A stretch of 64,000 nucleotides of DNA from assembly GCF_000952855.1 (NCBI RefSeq), contig NZ_JSVU01000001.1:62001-126000 (forward strand), given 5' to 3'. The notes under the pieces were generated by a model that was not told where the DNA came from, did no database searches, and saw only the letters and a program-made list of their open reading frames with translations. Origin of the DNA: Aequorivita vladivostokensis (GTDB lineage Bacteria > Bacteroidota > Bacteroidia > Flavobacteriales > Flavobacteriaceae). Of this stretch, positions 50,629-58,638 are shown piece after piece (position 1 is the stretch's first letter; every line of letters begins with the position of its first letter). Both the position numbers and the translations under genes were made by a program.

Positions 50629-51393
50629 ATGCTTACAGATACCCATACCCATTTATACAGCGATGCCTTTGCCGAGGATCGCAACCAAATGATGGAACGG
50701 GCCTTTGACGCCGGCATTGACCGTTTTTTTATTCCGGCCATTGATTCGGGTTATACCGAGGCGATGTATGCCCTGGAAGCAGCGTATCCTAAAAACGTTT
50801 TTTTGATGATGGGGCTGCATCCCACTTCGGTAAAGGAAAATTTTGAGGAAGAGCTGGCCCACGTTGAGGCGCAATTTAAAAAAAGAAGTTTTTATGCTGT
50901 TGGTGAAATAGGCATTGACCTGTATTGGGATAAATCTACCTTGGGAATACAGAAAATAGCTTTTAAGCGGCAAATTCAATTGGCCAAAAAATACAAACTG
51001 CCTATCGTTATCCATTGCCGCGATGCCTTTGATGAAATTTTTGAAGTATTGGAAACCGAAAAAGGCGATGATCTCTTCGGAATTTTTCATTGCTTTACGG
51101 GAACTTTTGAGCAGGCACAACGCGCCATTTCCTTTAATATGAAGCTCGGCATAGGCGGAGTGGTTACATTTAAAAACGGAAAGATTGATACGTTTTTGGA
51201 CCAAATCCCACTAGAACATATCGTTTTGGAGACTGATTCGCCTTATCTTGCCCCGGCGCCCTTTCGCGGCAAGCGCAACGAGAGTAGCTATTTGGCATTG
51301 GTTTGCAAAAAACTTTCGGAGATTTATAATATTTCGGAAGAAGAGCTAGCGCGGGTTACTACTGAGAATTCTAAGAATATTTTTAAAATTTAA
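50629..51393 (+). CDS. tatD: TatD-family metal-dependent hydrolase
   Basis: 254 residues from ATG 50629 (MLTDTHTHLYSDAF). TIM-barrel hydrolase with metal ligands in DTHTHLY, GEIGIDLYWD, VIHCRDAF, FHCFTGTFEQ and LETDSPYLAPAPFRGKRNES. TatD proteins are 3'-5' exonucleases/deoxyribonucleases with roles in DNA repair. The family name is safe, but the exact member (TatD, YcfH or YjjV) cannot be told. An in-frame start at 50575 overlaps the divergent protease gene. Confidence 0.9.
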   Translation: MLTDTHTHLYSDAFAEDRNQMMERAFDAGIDRFFIPAIDSGYTEAMYALEAAYPKNVFLMMGLHPTSVKENFEEELAHVEAQFKKRSFYAVGEIGIDLYWDKSTLGIQKIAFKRQIQLAKKYKLPIVIHCRDAFDEIFEVLETEKGDDLFGIFHCFTGTFEQAQRAISFNMKLGIGGVVTFKNGKIDTFLDQIPLEHIVLETDSPYLAPAPFRGKRNESSYLALVCKKLSEIYNISEEELARVTTENSKNIFKI

Positions 51394-51425
51394 TATTAGG
51401 CTCTAACTTTTAAAAACATAAAACA

Positions 51426-51818
51426 ATGAAATATTATCTATTCGTATTAGTAATCTTTTCAGCATTAATTAGCTGTAATAATGATGATGACCAAGATGAC
51501 TGTTGGTCAACCTTCGAAACTGCTTATGTACAAAGTGTAATTGCCCCAAGTACTGGCACTGTAGGCGAAACAATTGCAATAGACGTAATTTTTAGCGTCT
51601 CTAATGGATGCGGTATTTTCAATAAATTTGAAGAAACCATAACTGGAAATTCCCGTACAATCACTGTAAATGCTGAATATGAGTGCCGACCTTGTACACA
51701 AGCAATAGAGACGATAACAGTCGTTTATAGTTTTACTCCTTCCGCCTCGGGTGATTATGAATTAAAATTCGAATCTGGAGAAAACCAATATATTATCGTT
51801 GACGTTAATATTCAGTAA
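51426..51818 (+). CDS. Hypothetical lipoprotein
   Basis: 130 residues; the signal peptide ends FSALISC and the Cys is followed by NNDDDQDD, an acidic stretch fitting the flavobacterial surface lipoprotein export signal. The mature part is a small beta-sandwich-like sequence (GTVGETIAIDVIFSVSNGCG, TIETITVVYSFTP-like) with an internal Cys pair (ECRPC). No family recognised. It follows tatD by 32 bp and ends at a terminator. Confidence 0.75.
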   Translation: MKYYLFVLVIFSALISCNNDDDQDDCWSTFETAYVQSVIAPSTGTVGETIAIDVIFSVSNGCGIFNKFEETITGNSRTITVNAEYECRPCTQAIETITVVYSFTPSASGDYELKFESGENQYIIVDVNIQ

Positions 51819-51852
51819 GATAATATTCTCTTTAATTTCAGAGATAACATCT

Positions 51853-51888
51853 AAAGCACAGTCAATTTCGGCTGTACTTTATTTTTTT
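51853..51888 (+). terminator. Terminator after the lipoprotein gene
   Basis: AAAGCACAG (51853-51861) pairs with CTGTACTTT (51872-51880) with one mismatch around a 10-nt loop, followed by seven T (51882-51888). Confidence 0.7.
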
Positions 51889-51966
51889 AGTATTGTCGGA
51901 ATGTGAAGCAGTAATTTTTAAGTTATTTTTGAAATTCTTTATTCTAAATACCTGTGAATTTTTGTT

Positions 51967-51995
51967 GGAATTTGGAATTTGAAAATTTGGAATTT
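51967..51995. repeat. Period-7 tandem repeat just upstream of the asparaginase gene
   Basis: GGAATTT at 51967, 51974 and 51989, with GAAAATTT between. It lies immediately before ATG 51999 and explains the open frame extending upstream of the true start. Confidence 0.6.
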
Positions 51996-51998
51996 TAT

Positions 51999-53033
51999 AT
52001 GATAAAAAACACCAACCCCAACATACTCCTTATATATACAGGTGGAACCATCGGGATGATCAAGGATTTTGAGACCGGGGCGTTGCGCAATTTCAATTTT
52101 GATGAACTGCTGAACCATATTCCCGAACTGAAACTCTTGGATTGCAACATTACAACCACTTCTTTTAAAAAACCCATCGATAGCTCTAATATGAACCCGA
52201 AATATTGGGTAGATATTGCGACCATAATTGAAGAAAATTATGAAAAGATGGATGGGTTTGTGGTGCTGCACGGTAGCGATACGATGAGCTACACCGCCTC
52301 GGCCTTAAGTTTTATGTTGGAAAATCTGGGCAAGCCGGTAATCTTTACAGGCTCACAGCTTCCCATTGGCGATCTGCGGACCGATGCCAAGGAAAATTTA
52401 ATCACTTCCATCCAGATTGCCGCTTTGCAGGAAAAAGGCGTTTCAAAAATTGCTGAGGTCTGCCTTTATTTTGAATACAAATTATATAGGGCCAATAGAA
52501 CTACAAAGATAAACGCGGAGCATTTTGAGGCTTTCGCTTCCCTAAATTATCCAGAGCTTGTGCTAAGCGGCGTGCATTTGGTGGTGAACAACGAAGCGCT
52601 TTATAGACCCAATAGAAGAAAAAAGCTTAAGGTCCATAAAACTTTGGAAAGCAATATTCTTTTGGTGAAAGTGTTTCCGGGGATGGACGAGGCTACCATT
52701 AAATATCTTTTTGACTATCCCCAGATGAAGGGATTGGTGCTGGAAACCTACGGCGCCGGAAATGTAACAAATGCCGATTGGTTTATAAACCCCTTGAAGG
52801 CCGTAATAAAAAGAGGCATTCCCGTGATAAATGTTACCCAGTGTTCGGGCGGGAGCGTAAATATGGGATTATATGAAACCAGCACGGAGTTAAAAAGAAT
52901 AGGCGTTATTAGCGCAAAGGACTGCACGACAGAGGCGTCTTTGGCTAAATTGATGTATTTATTGGGGCAGAAAATTTCGGCTAATAGCTTCAAAACCATA
53001 TTTGAAACCTCTTTGCGCGGAGAAATGCAATAA
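51999..53033 (+). CDS. ansA: Type I L-asparaginase
   Basis: Hydrolyses asparagine to aspartate and ammonia; cytoplasmic type, since there is no signal peptide. 344 residues from ATG 51999 (MIKNTNPNILLIYTGGTIGM). The two active-site threonine motifs are present: YTGGTIG and VVLHGSDTMSYTASALSFML, plus FTGSQLPIGDLRTDAKEN. An upstream in-frame ATG at 51954 reads through the GGAATTT repeat (residues NLEFENLEFY) and is rejected as a repeat artefact. Confidence 0.93.
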   Translation: MIKNTNPNILLIYTGGTIGMIKDFETGALRNFNFDELLNHIPELKLLDCNITTTSFKKPIDSSNMNPKYWVDIATIIEENYEKMDGFVVLHGSDTMSYTASALSFMLENLGKPVIFTGSQLPIGDLRTDAKENLITSIQIAALQEKGVSKIAEVCLYFEYKLYRANRTTKINAEHFEAFASLNYPELVLSGVHLVVNNEALYRPNRRKKLKVHKTLESNILLVKVFPGMDEATIKYLFDYPQMKGLVLETYGAGNVTNADWFINPLKAVIKRGIPVINVTQCSGGSVNMGLYETSTELKRIGVISAKDCTTEASLAKLMYLLGQKISANSFKTIFETSLRGEMQ

Positions 53034-53113
53034 ATAAACCGCTTAAATTATTTTATGGCGTTGTTTTTTTTTTGATATTTGGCACTCCATTCAAAAAATG
53101 GCTAAATATTAAT

Positions 53114-53201
53114 AGAGAGGTGGCCGAGTGGTCGAAGGCGCACGCCTGGAAAGTGTGTATACGCCACAAGCGTATCGAGGGTTCGAATCCCTTCCTCTCT
53201 G
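53114..53201 (+). tRNA. tRNA-Ser (anticodon GGA)
   Basis: An 88-nt cloverleaf with acceptor AGAGAGG (53114-53120) pairing with CCTCTCT (53194-53200), discriminator G at 53201, D-arm GGCCGAGTGGTCGAAGGC, anticodon stem CACGC/GTGTG around loop CTGGAAA with anticodon GGA at 53148-53150, a long class II variable arm (TATACGCCACAAGCGTAT), and T-arm GGGTTCGAATCCC. CCA is not encoded. The long variable arm confirms Ser. Confidence 0.97.
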
Positions 53202-53322
53202 CAACAAACATACTGGTGTATTAATACGCTCGATTAGAGTGTCGATTAATATTCTTGCAGATTAACTAAATTATTTTATATCTTTAAACCTTTAACTAAA
53301 AACAAACTTTAAGTCGATAGCA

Positions 53323-54132
53323 ATGAAAAAATTATTTTCTATTATGGCGGTTGCCGCAATGGTATTTGTAGGCACATTAAACGCGAACGCTACAACAGCG
53401 CAAACAATGCCAACGAGCTCTCAAGCTTTGGTGACGGCAGCTACAGTTTCCTTTATTCAAGATGAAACTGCGCCTGCAGCAGAACCCGAAAAAGGATTTC
53501 ATCAAGAATTGAAAGAGCGTTTCGTGGAGGGGGGTCCTGGATTTATGGGGATCGTATTATTGTGTTTGATTCTTGGATTGGCAATTGCTATTGAAAGAAT
53601 TATCTACCTTAACCTTTCTACTACCAATACACAAAAATTGGCTCAGGATGTGGAAGACGCTTTAAATAGCGGTGGTATCGAAGCTGCAAAAGAAGTGTGC
53701 AGAAACACAAAAGGCCCTGTTGCCTCAATCTACTACCAAGGTCTGGACCGCGCCCACGAAGGTATCGACATTGCTGAGAAAGCAGTAGTTGCCTATGGAG
53801 GTGTTCAAATGGGTCAACTTGAAAAGAATGTTTCTTGGATTTCGCTTTTCATCGCTTTGGCTCCTATGCTTGGGTTTATGGGTACTGTAATCGGGATGAT
53901 TATTGCATTCGATAAAATTCAGGCGGCTGGTGATATGAACCCATCACTTGTAGCTGGAGGTATTAAAGTGGCACTTTTAACAACCGTATTTGGTTTGATC
54001 GTGGCTATTATACTTCAAATTTTCTACAACTACATTATCGCTAAGATTGATAGTATCGTAAACAGTATGGAAGATGCTTCCATCACTTTGATCGATATGT
54101 TGTTCGACTACAAACAAAAAAACAAAATCTAA
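53323..54132 (+). CDS. exbB: ExbB/TolQ/MotA-family proton channel protein
   Basis: 269 residues. The N-terminal ~55 residues look like a signal peptide plus a low-complexity periplasmic stretch (KLFSIMAVAAMVFVGTLNAN, ATTAQTMPTSSQ). Three membrane helices follow, at about 75-95, 175-200 and 215-245, with the family core SWISLFIALAPMLGFMGTVI and GGIKVALLTTVFGLIVAI. Works with ExbD to power TonB-dependent receptors such as the one at 15.3 kb. First gene of a five-gene cluster (exbB, small membrane protein, exbD, exbD, barrel protein). Confidence 0.92.
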   Translation: MKKLFSIMAVAAMVFVGTLNANATTAQTMPTSSQALVTAATVSFIQDETAPAAEPEKGFHQELKERFVEGGPGFMGIVLLCLILGLAIAIERIIYLNLSTTNTQKLAQDVEDALNSGGIEAAKEVCRNTKGPVASIYYQGLDRAHEGIDIAEKAVVAYGGVQMGQLEKNVSWISLFIALAPMLGFMGTVIGMIIAFDKIQAAGDMNPSLVAGGIKVALLTTVFGLIVAIILQIFYNYIIAKIDSIVNSMEDASITLIDMLFDYKQKNKI

Positions 54133-54144
54133 ACAAACCACAAG

Positions 54145-54570
54145 ATGGCATTACATAAAATTTTAAAAATAATAGCGTTGCTTCTCGGCGTTGCGGGAGT
54201 TATTTTTCTTGCAATGATCATCGCCAAAGGGGATGAGGCTGTATCGGCAACCGGCGAAGGCGTTGATGGTTTCTTGTATGTTGCTTATATTACATTTGCT
54301 ATAACAATTGTATTTGTTTTGTTCTTTGTACTAAAAGGAATTTTTGCAGGAAACATAAAGAACACCTTAATATCCGTGGGTGCATTTCTACTTATCGTAG
54401 TAATCGCATATGTGCTGGCAGACGGAAACCCAATGCCGATGCAGGAAGGCGAAATGCTTTCAGCTAGCGGATCCAAATGGGTAGGAACTGGATTATATGC
54501 TTTTTATATATTAGCAATATTGGCTGTGGGCTCAATGGTTTTCAGCGGAATTAAAAAAGTAACTAAATAA
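54145..54570 (+). CDS. Four-helix membrane protein between exbB and exbD
   Basis: 141 residues with four hydrophobic segments (about 5-25, 45-67, 73-93, 117-137). The loop between helices 3 and 4 is periplasmic or cytosolic with NPMPMQEGEMLSASGSKW. No enzyme motif and no family recognised. Its position, 12 bp after exbB and overlapping exbD by 1 bp (TAATG), argues for a tight functional link to the TonB energising complex. Confidence 0.8.
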   Translation: MALHKILKIIALLLGVAGVIFLAMIIAKGDEAVSATGEGVDGFLYVAYITFAITIVFVLFFVLKGIFAGNIKNTLISVGAFLLIVVIAYVLADGNPMPMQEGEMLSASGSKWVGTGLYAFYILAILAVGSMVFSGIKKVTK

Positions 54571-55196
54571 TGGCAAGAAGAGCAACACCCGAAGTGAATG
54601 CAGGGTCAATGGCTGACATCGCTTTCCTATTGCTTATCTTTTTCTTGGTAACTACTACCATTGAAAAGGACAAAGGAATCGCGAGACAGCTGCCACCTAA
54701 GGAAGATGTTGTGGATCCGCCAAAAATTAAAGAGAAAAACCTATTTATTGTAAACGTAAACAGGAGCGATCAATTATTGGTTGAAGAAAAATTGATGGAG
54801 CTTAAAGATCTCCGTCAAGCCGCGATCGCTTTTCTCGACAACGGTGGAGCACCTTCCGGAAGCCCGGAATATTGCAGTTATTGCAAAGGAAAACGTGACC
54901 CAGAATCGTCTGATAACCCGGATAAAGCAGTAATCTCTGTACAAAATGACAGGCTTACTTCATATAAAATGTACATTGCCGTTCAAAATGAGTTGGTAGC
55001 GGCATACAATTATTTGAGAGACAGGGAATCAGAAAGATTATACGGATGGAAATTTACCGAAAAGAGTAAAGACCTCGATGAAGGAAAGATAAAGGGTGAA
55101 GCCGCTAAAGAGGCACTGCAGGAAAAATTGGAGAATGTTCAAAAATTATTCCCGCTAAAACTTTCAGAAGCTGAACCAAAAAAATCTGGACAATAA
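54570..55196 (+). CDS. exbD: ExbD/TolR-family protein, first of two
   Basis: 208 residues; starts with the A of the preceding TAA (ATG at 54570). Single N-terminal membrane helix carrying the proton-relay Asp, D16, in GSMADIAFLLLIFFLVTTTI, then a periplasmic domain. Longer than E. coli ExbD (141 aa), with an extra segment containing CSYCKGKRDPESSDNPDKA (a CxxC) at about 110-130. Pairs with ExbB for TonB energisation. Confidence 0.92.
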   Translation: MARRATPEVNAGSMADIAFLLLIFFLVTTTIEKDKGIARQLPPKEDVVDPPKIKEKNLFIVNVNRSDQLLVEEKLMELKDLRQAAIAFLDNGGAPSGSPEYCSYCKGKRDPESSDNPDKAVISVQNDRLTSYKMYIAVQNELVAAYNYLRDRESERLYGWKFTEKSKDLDEGKIKGEAAKEALQEKLENVQKLFPLKLSEAEPKKSGQ

Positions 55197-55206
55197 TATT
55201 TAGAAT

Positions 55207-55680
55207 ATGTCAAAATTTAAAAAGAAAAAAGACGGCGGATTGCCAGCTATATCTACAGCATCCCTTCCGGATATTGTATTTATGCTACTGTTCTTCTTTA
55301 TGGTTGTAACGGTACTTCGCGATGACAATCTGCTTGTTCAGAACAAGTTGCCAAAGGCAGATCAAGTTGAAAAGTTGAAGAAGGACCGTTCCGTTTATAT
55401 TTATGCCGGAAAGCCAAGTTCAAGATATCAGGACAAGTATGGTTCTGAGGCTAAAATCCAAATTGGCGATAAGTACACAGATATATCCAATATCAAGTTT
55501 GCTTTGACAGAGGCCCGTCAAAAACTACTTCCTGAACTTCAGGATAAGGTAATGGTGGCCCTTAAGGTTGATGAGAAGACTAATACTGGAATGGTAACTG
55601 ACATCAAGCAGGAGTTACGTGATCTTAATATGTTGAAGATTATATACATTACCACTCCTGGCAATGAAATAAACCAATAA
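55207..55680 (+). CDS. exbD: ExbD/TolR-family protein, second of two
   Basis: 157 residues with basic N-terminus MSKFKKKKDGGLPAISTASL and D22 at the membrane helix start in SLPDIVFMLLFFFMVVTVL. The periplasmic domain is typical of ExbD (IQIGDKYTDISNIKFALTEA, VMVALKVDEKTNTGMVTDIK). It begins 10 bp after the first exbD. Two ExbD paralogues in series suggest a heteromeric complex with ExbB. A terminator follows. Confidence 0.92.
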   Translation: MSKFKKKKDGGLPAISTASLPDIVFMLLFFFMVVTVLRDDNLLVQNKLPKADQVEKLKKDRSVYIYAGKPSSRYQDKYGSEAKIQIGDKYTDISNIKFALTEARQKLLPELQDKVMVALKVDEKTNTGMVTDIKQELRDLNMLKIIYITTPGNEINQ

Positions 55681-55700
55681 TAAGTATCGACTTTATTTTA

Positions 55701-55741
55701 AAACGCCTTGTACCAAAATTTTGGGTCCAAGGCGTTTTTTT
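55701..55741 (+). terminator. Terminator after the second exbD
   Basis: AAAACGCCTTG (55701-55711) and CAAGGCGTTTT (55728-55738) pair perfectly, with an inner self-complementary part (TACC AAAATTTT GGGT) and a T-run to 55741. Confidence 0.9.
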
Positions 55742-55780
55742 ATGCGCCATATTTTGAAAATACAAGTATCTTTGATTCGT

Positions 55781-56485
55781 ATGCAAAGCGCACTAAAAAT
55801 TCTTTTTACACTTTTTCTGGGCCTGGTTTCACTTAAAACGGTGGCCCAGGATACCATTCCAAAATCCCCTGTTGATTCGTTATATAGGGAAGACCAGTTT
55901 TATATAGGCGTTACCTATAATGTGCCACTGAATCTTCCATCGGGCGGAAATATCCGCGGCCTTTCGGGAGGGATACAATTTGGCTTTTTACGGGATATGC
56001 CCATTAACAAACAACGAAACGTGGCCATCGCAATAGGCGCAGGGCTTGCGATTGATCAATTGGGTGAAAATCTTTTTATCGGTGAAACAACAAATGATGA
56101 AACCATTTTTAGGGTACTCGATGGCAACGTAGGTTATACCCGAAACCGCTTCAATATGGCAATAATTGAAGCTCCCGTTGAATTTAGATGGCGTACTTCC
56201 ACGCCTTCCAGTTATAAGTTTTGGAGAGTTTACGGAGGTTTTAGAGTGGGTTATGCCTATTATTACAAAGCAACTTTCAAGCAATCTGGAAACACAGTAA
56301 ACCAAACTAAAATTCCGGAATTCGATCCATTAAGACTTTCAGCTACACTTAGTCTGGGTTACAATACGTTTAACTTTTTTGCTTCCTACAGTATCAATCC
56401 ATTTTTTAAAGATGCCGTTACCATTGAGGGTGAAAGAGTGGATATGAGGGTGTTAAAAGTAGGATTGCTGTTTTACATTCTATAA
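55781..56485 (+). CDS. Outer-membrane beta-barrel (porin-family/PorT-like) protein
   Basis: 234 residues from ATG 55781 with signal peptide (ALKILFTLFLGLVSLKTVAQ). The rest is a small barrel (YIGVTYNVPLNLPSGGNI, GGIQFGFLRDMPINKQRNVA, WRVYGGFRVGYAYYYKATF, LSLGYNTFNFFASYSINPF) of the outer-membrane beta-barrel family that includes PorT-like proteins. I cannot say that it is the true T9SS PorT. A more upstream ATG (55721) lies inside the terminator and is rejected. The gene follows the ExbB/ExbD cluster, and its 3' end overlaps the convergent gene by 6 bp. Confidence 0.8.
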   Translation: MQSALKILFTLFLGLVSLKTVAQDTIPKSPVDSLYREDQFYIGVTYNVPLNLPSGGNIRGLSGGIQFGFLRDMPINKQRNVAIAIGAGLAIDQLGENLFIGETTNDETIFRVLDGNVGYTRNRFNMAIIEAPVEFRWRTSTPSSYKFWRVYGGFRVGYAYYYKATFKQSGNTVNQTKIPEFDPLRLSATLSLGYNTFNFFASYSINPFFKDAVTIEGERVDMRVLKVGLLFYIL

Positions 56486-57085
56486 CCAAAGGTTGAAAAG
56501 AATCAATTGCGGTATGGCTCCCAATAACAAGCCAATGCCCAGTTCAGGATAGGTGTGCGAATCACTATTTAACCGCGATGAGGCTACCCAACCATTTACA
56601 AAGAGGAAAAAGGAAATAGTAACCAAAAGGTTTATTTTGAAATGCGCGCTCAGCCCCACAAGAAACATCAAAATACCGGCAACGCCCATTTGGTGCAGGC
56701 TTACCTTTAATTTAAAAAGCACCATTACAAGCGCACTGAAGGCTGAAAACAACATGCCTACAAAAAAATAGTACAGCTCTGGATCTTCATAGGGATCAAA
56801 TATCATCTTGATGATGAGTAGTAAGAGTATGCACTGGATCATTAAGGGAAACTTGCGTTCCCGCACCTCTTTTAGGTAAATCGTTTCTACTACTCCAAGG
56901 TTTTTCAGAAGAAAGAAAACCACCAACGGTATTAACACGGTGATTATGCCGATGGCGAAGAGATTGGCGCGCATCAACTCTGGTTCAAGGTATCTCGGTG
57001 TAACGTTGAAATAGAGCACGGTGCCCAAAAGCGGCATCAACAATGGATGAAAAATATAGGAAGCAGCTTTTAGAAAAAATCTCAT
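56480..57085 (-). CDS. Membrane protein with degenerate PAP2-like C-terminus
   Basis: 201 residues from ATG 57085 (its A overlaps the last base of the rpoN TGA). Six or so hydrophobic helices. The end, ASSRLNSDSHTYPELGIGLL followed by LGAIPQ, has the spacing SR-x5-H-x3-E/D of PAP2 motif 3, and KVSLHQMGVAG could be a remnant of motif 2. The usual KxxxxxxRP of motif 1 is not apparent. It may be a PAP2-like phosphatase relative without activity. Coupled to rpoN. Confidence 0.65.
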   Translation of the reverse strand: MRFFLKAASYIFHPLLMPLLGTVLYFNVTPRYLEPELMRANLFAIGIITVLIPLVVFFLLKNLGVVETIYLKEVRERKFPLMIQCILLLLIIKMIFDPYEDPELYYFFVGMLFSAFSALVMVLFKLKVSLHQMGVAGILMFLVGLSAHFKINLLVTISFFLFVNGWVASSRLNSDSHTYPELGIGLLLGAIPQLILFNLWL

Positions 57086-58548
57086 CAAATTTCCTTTCGT
57101 AGTCGCGCGACTGGCAAGTCCAGTTGTTCGCGGTATTTGGCTATGGTACGCCGGGCAATAGGATAGCCCTTTTCCAATAAGATCTTTGCCAGTTTATCGT
57201 CGGTAAGGGGCTTTCTTTTGTCTTCTTCGGAAATGGTTATTTCAAGAATTTTCTTGATTTCCTTGGTAGAAACATCTTCGCCCTGATCATTCTTCATCGA
57301 TTCACTGAAAAATTCCTTTATCAGCTTTGTCCCGTAAGGCGTGTCAACGTATTTACTATTTGCAACGCGTGAAACGGTGGAAACGTCCATATTGATCTTA
57401 TCGGCTATATCTTTCAGGATCATCGGTTTCAGCTTGCGCTCATCTCCGGACAAAAAATACTCTTTTTGATGGTGCATGATGGCGTTCATCGTAACGTAGA
57501 GCGTCTGTTGCCTTTGTTTGATTGCATCTATAAACCATTTGGCCGCGTCCAATTTCTGTTTAATGAACATTACCGCGTCCTTCTGCGCTTTCGATTTGTC
57601 TTTGGATTCTTTATACCCTTTAAGCATGTTGGTATAATCGTGGCTCACGTGAAGCTCTGGCGCATTTCTTCCATTTAAGGTTAAATCCAATTCGCCATCC
57701 ACAATTTTTATCGCGAAATCGGGTACCACGTGCTCCACGATCCTATTGTTTCCCGAATAGGTGCCGCCCGGTTTTGGGTTCAGGCCTTCAATTTCGTGGA
57801 TGGCATCGCGAAGCTGGTCTTCAGTAATATCAAATTTCTGAATAAGCTTTTTATAATGCTTTTTGCTGAAATGATCGAAGGAATCATCCAATATATCAAT
57901 CGCCAATGCAACGGAAGGCGTTTGTTCCCTTCGCTCCAATTGAAGCAGTAAACATTCCTGAAGATCGCGGGCCGCAACGCCGGCGGGATCCAGCTCCTGA
58001 ACCACTTTTAGAACTTTTTCTACTTTATCCTCGGTGGTGTAAACATTTTGGGTAAAGGCCAAATCATCAACAATATCCTGGATTTCACGGCGTATGTAAC
58101 CGCTTTCATCCACACTGCCCACCAGAAACTCGGCTATTTGCTTTTCCTCTTCGTCAAGGCGATAGGTGCTCAATTGCTGCATTAAGTGCTGGGTAAAGGA
58201 AGTTCCCGCGGCATAGGGCATTTGGCGTTCCTCGTCATCTGCACTGTAATTGTTCGCGGAAAGTTTGTAGCTCGGCACTTCGTCATCGCTCAGGTAATCA
58301 TCAACGTTTATATCTGTTTCAATTACTTCGTTGCCTTCGTCATAGCTATCGTCAAATTCATCATTGCTGAATTCATCATCAAAATTCTCCCCTTCGTCCT
58401 TCCCGCCCTCCAAGGCTGGGTTCTCCTCCAATTCCTGCGCTATCCGCTGCTCAAAAGCCTGCGTGGGCAACTGTATCATCTTCATCAACTGTATCTGCTG
58501 AGGCGATAATTTCTGGGAAAGTTTAAGATTTAATTGCTGCTTTAACAT
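57085..58548 (-). CDS. rpoN: RNA polymerase sigma-54 factor
   Basis: 487 residues. Region I (LSQKLSPQQIQLMKMIQLPT; glutamine/leucine-rich, contacted by activators), an acidic linker (about 50-100), the core-binding region (about 105-290) and the DNA-binding region with HTH (IADKINMDVSTVSRVANSKY) and the RpoN box ARRTIAKYREQL near the end. Needs AAA+ activators, none of which is encoded in this window. The stop overlaps the start of the membrane-protein gene by 1 bp. Confidence 0.95.
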   Translation of the reverse strand: MLKQQLNLKLSQKLSPQQIQLMKMIQLPTQAFEQRIAQELEENPALEGGKDEGENFDDEFSNDEFDDSYDEGNEVIETDINVDDYLSDDEVPSYKLSANNYSADDEERQMPYAAGTSFTQHLMQQLSTYRLDEEEKQIAEFLVGSVDESGYIRREIQDIVDDLAFTQNVYTTEDKVEKVLKVVQELDPAGVAARDLQECLLLQLERREQTPSVALAIDILDDSFDHFSKKHYKKLIQKFDITEDQLRDAIHEIEGLNPKPGGTYSGNNRIVEHVVPDFAIKIVDGELDLTLNGRNAPELHVSHDYTNMLKGYKESKDKSKAQKDAVMFIKQKLDAAKWFIDAIKQRQQTLYVTMNAIMHHQKEYFLSGDERKLKPMILKDIADKINMDVSTVSRVANSKYVDTPYGTKLIKEFFSESMKNDQGEDVSTKEIKKILEITISEEDKRKPLTDDKLAKILLEKGYPIARRTIAKYREQLDLPVARLRKEI

Positions 58549-58578
58549 ACGTCTAATTACTACTTCATAAAGTTAAAA

Positions 58579-58614
58579 AAAACCAGCTACTAAAATAATT
58601 AAGTAGCCAGTTTT
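58579..58614 (-). terminator. Terminator of asnS
   Basis: AAAACCAGCTACT-type arm (58579-58591) pairs with AGTAGCCAGTTTT (58602-58614). As minus-strand RNA the two mismatches become G-U pairs, and eight T follow (A-run 58575-58582). It lies 25 bp past the asnS stop. Confidence 0.8.
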
Positions 58615-58638
58615 AATACAATCTTATGCTTTTATTGC

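Noticed and set aside
51954-51998. ATG 51954 as the asparaginase start
   Set aside because: The extra residues are encoded by GGAATTT repeats; ATG 51999 precedes the conserved core by the usual distance.
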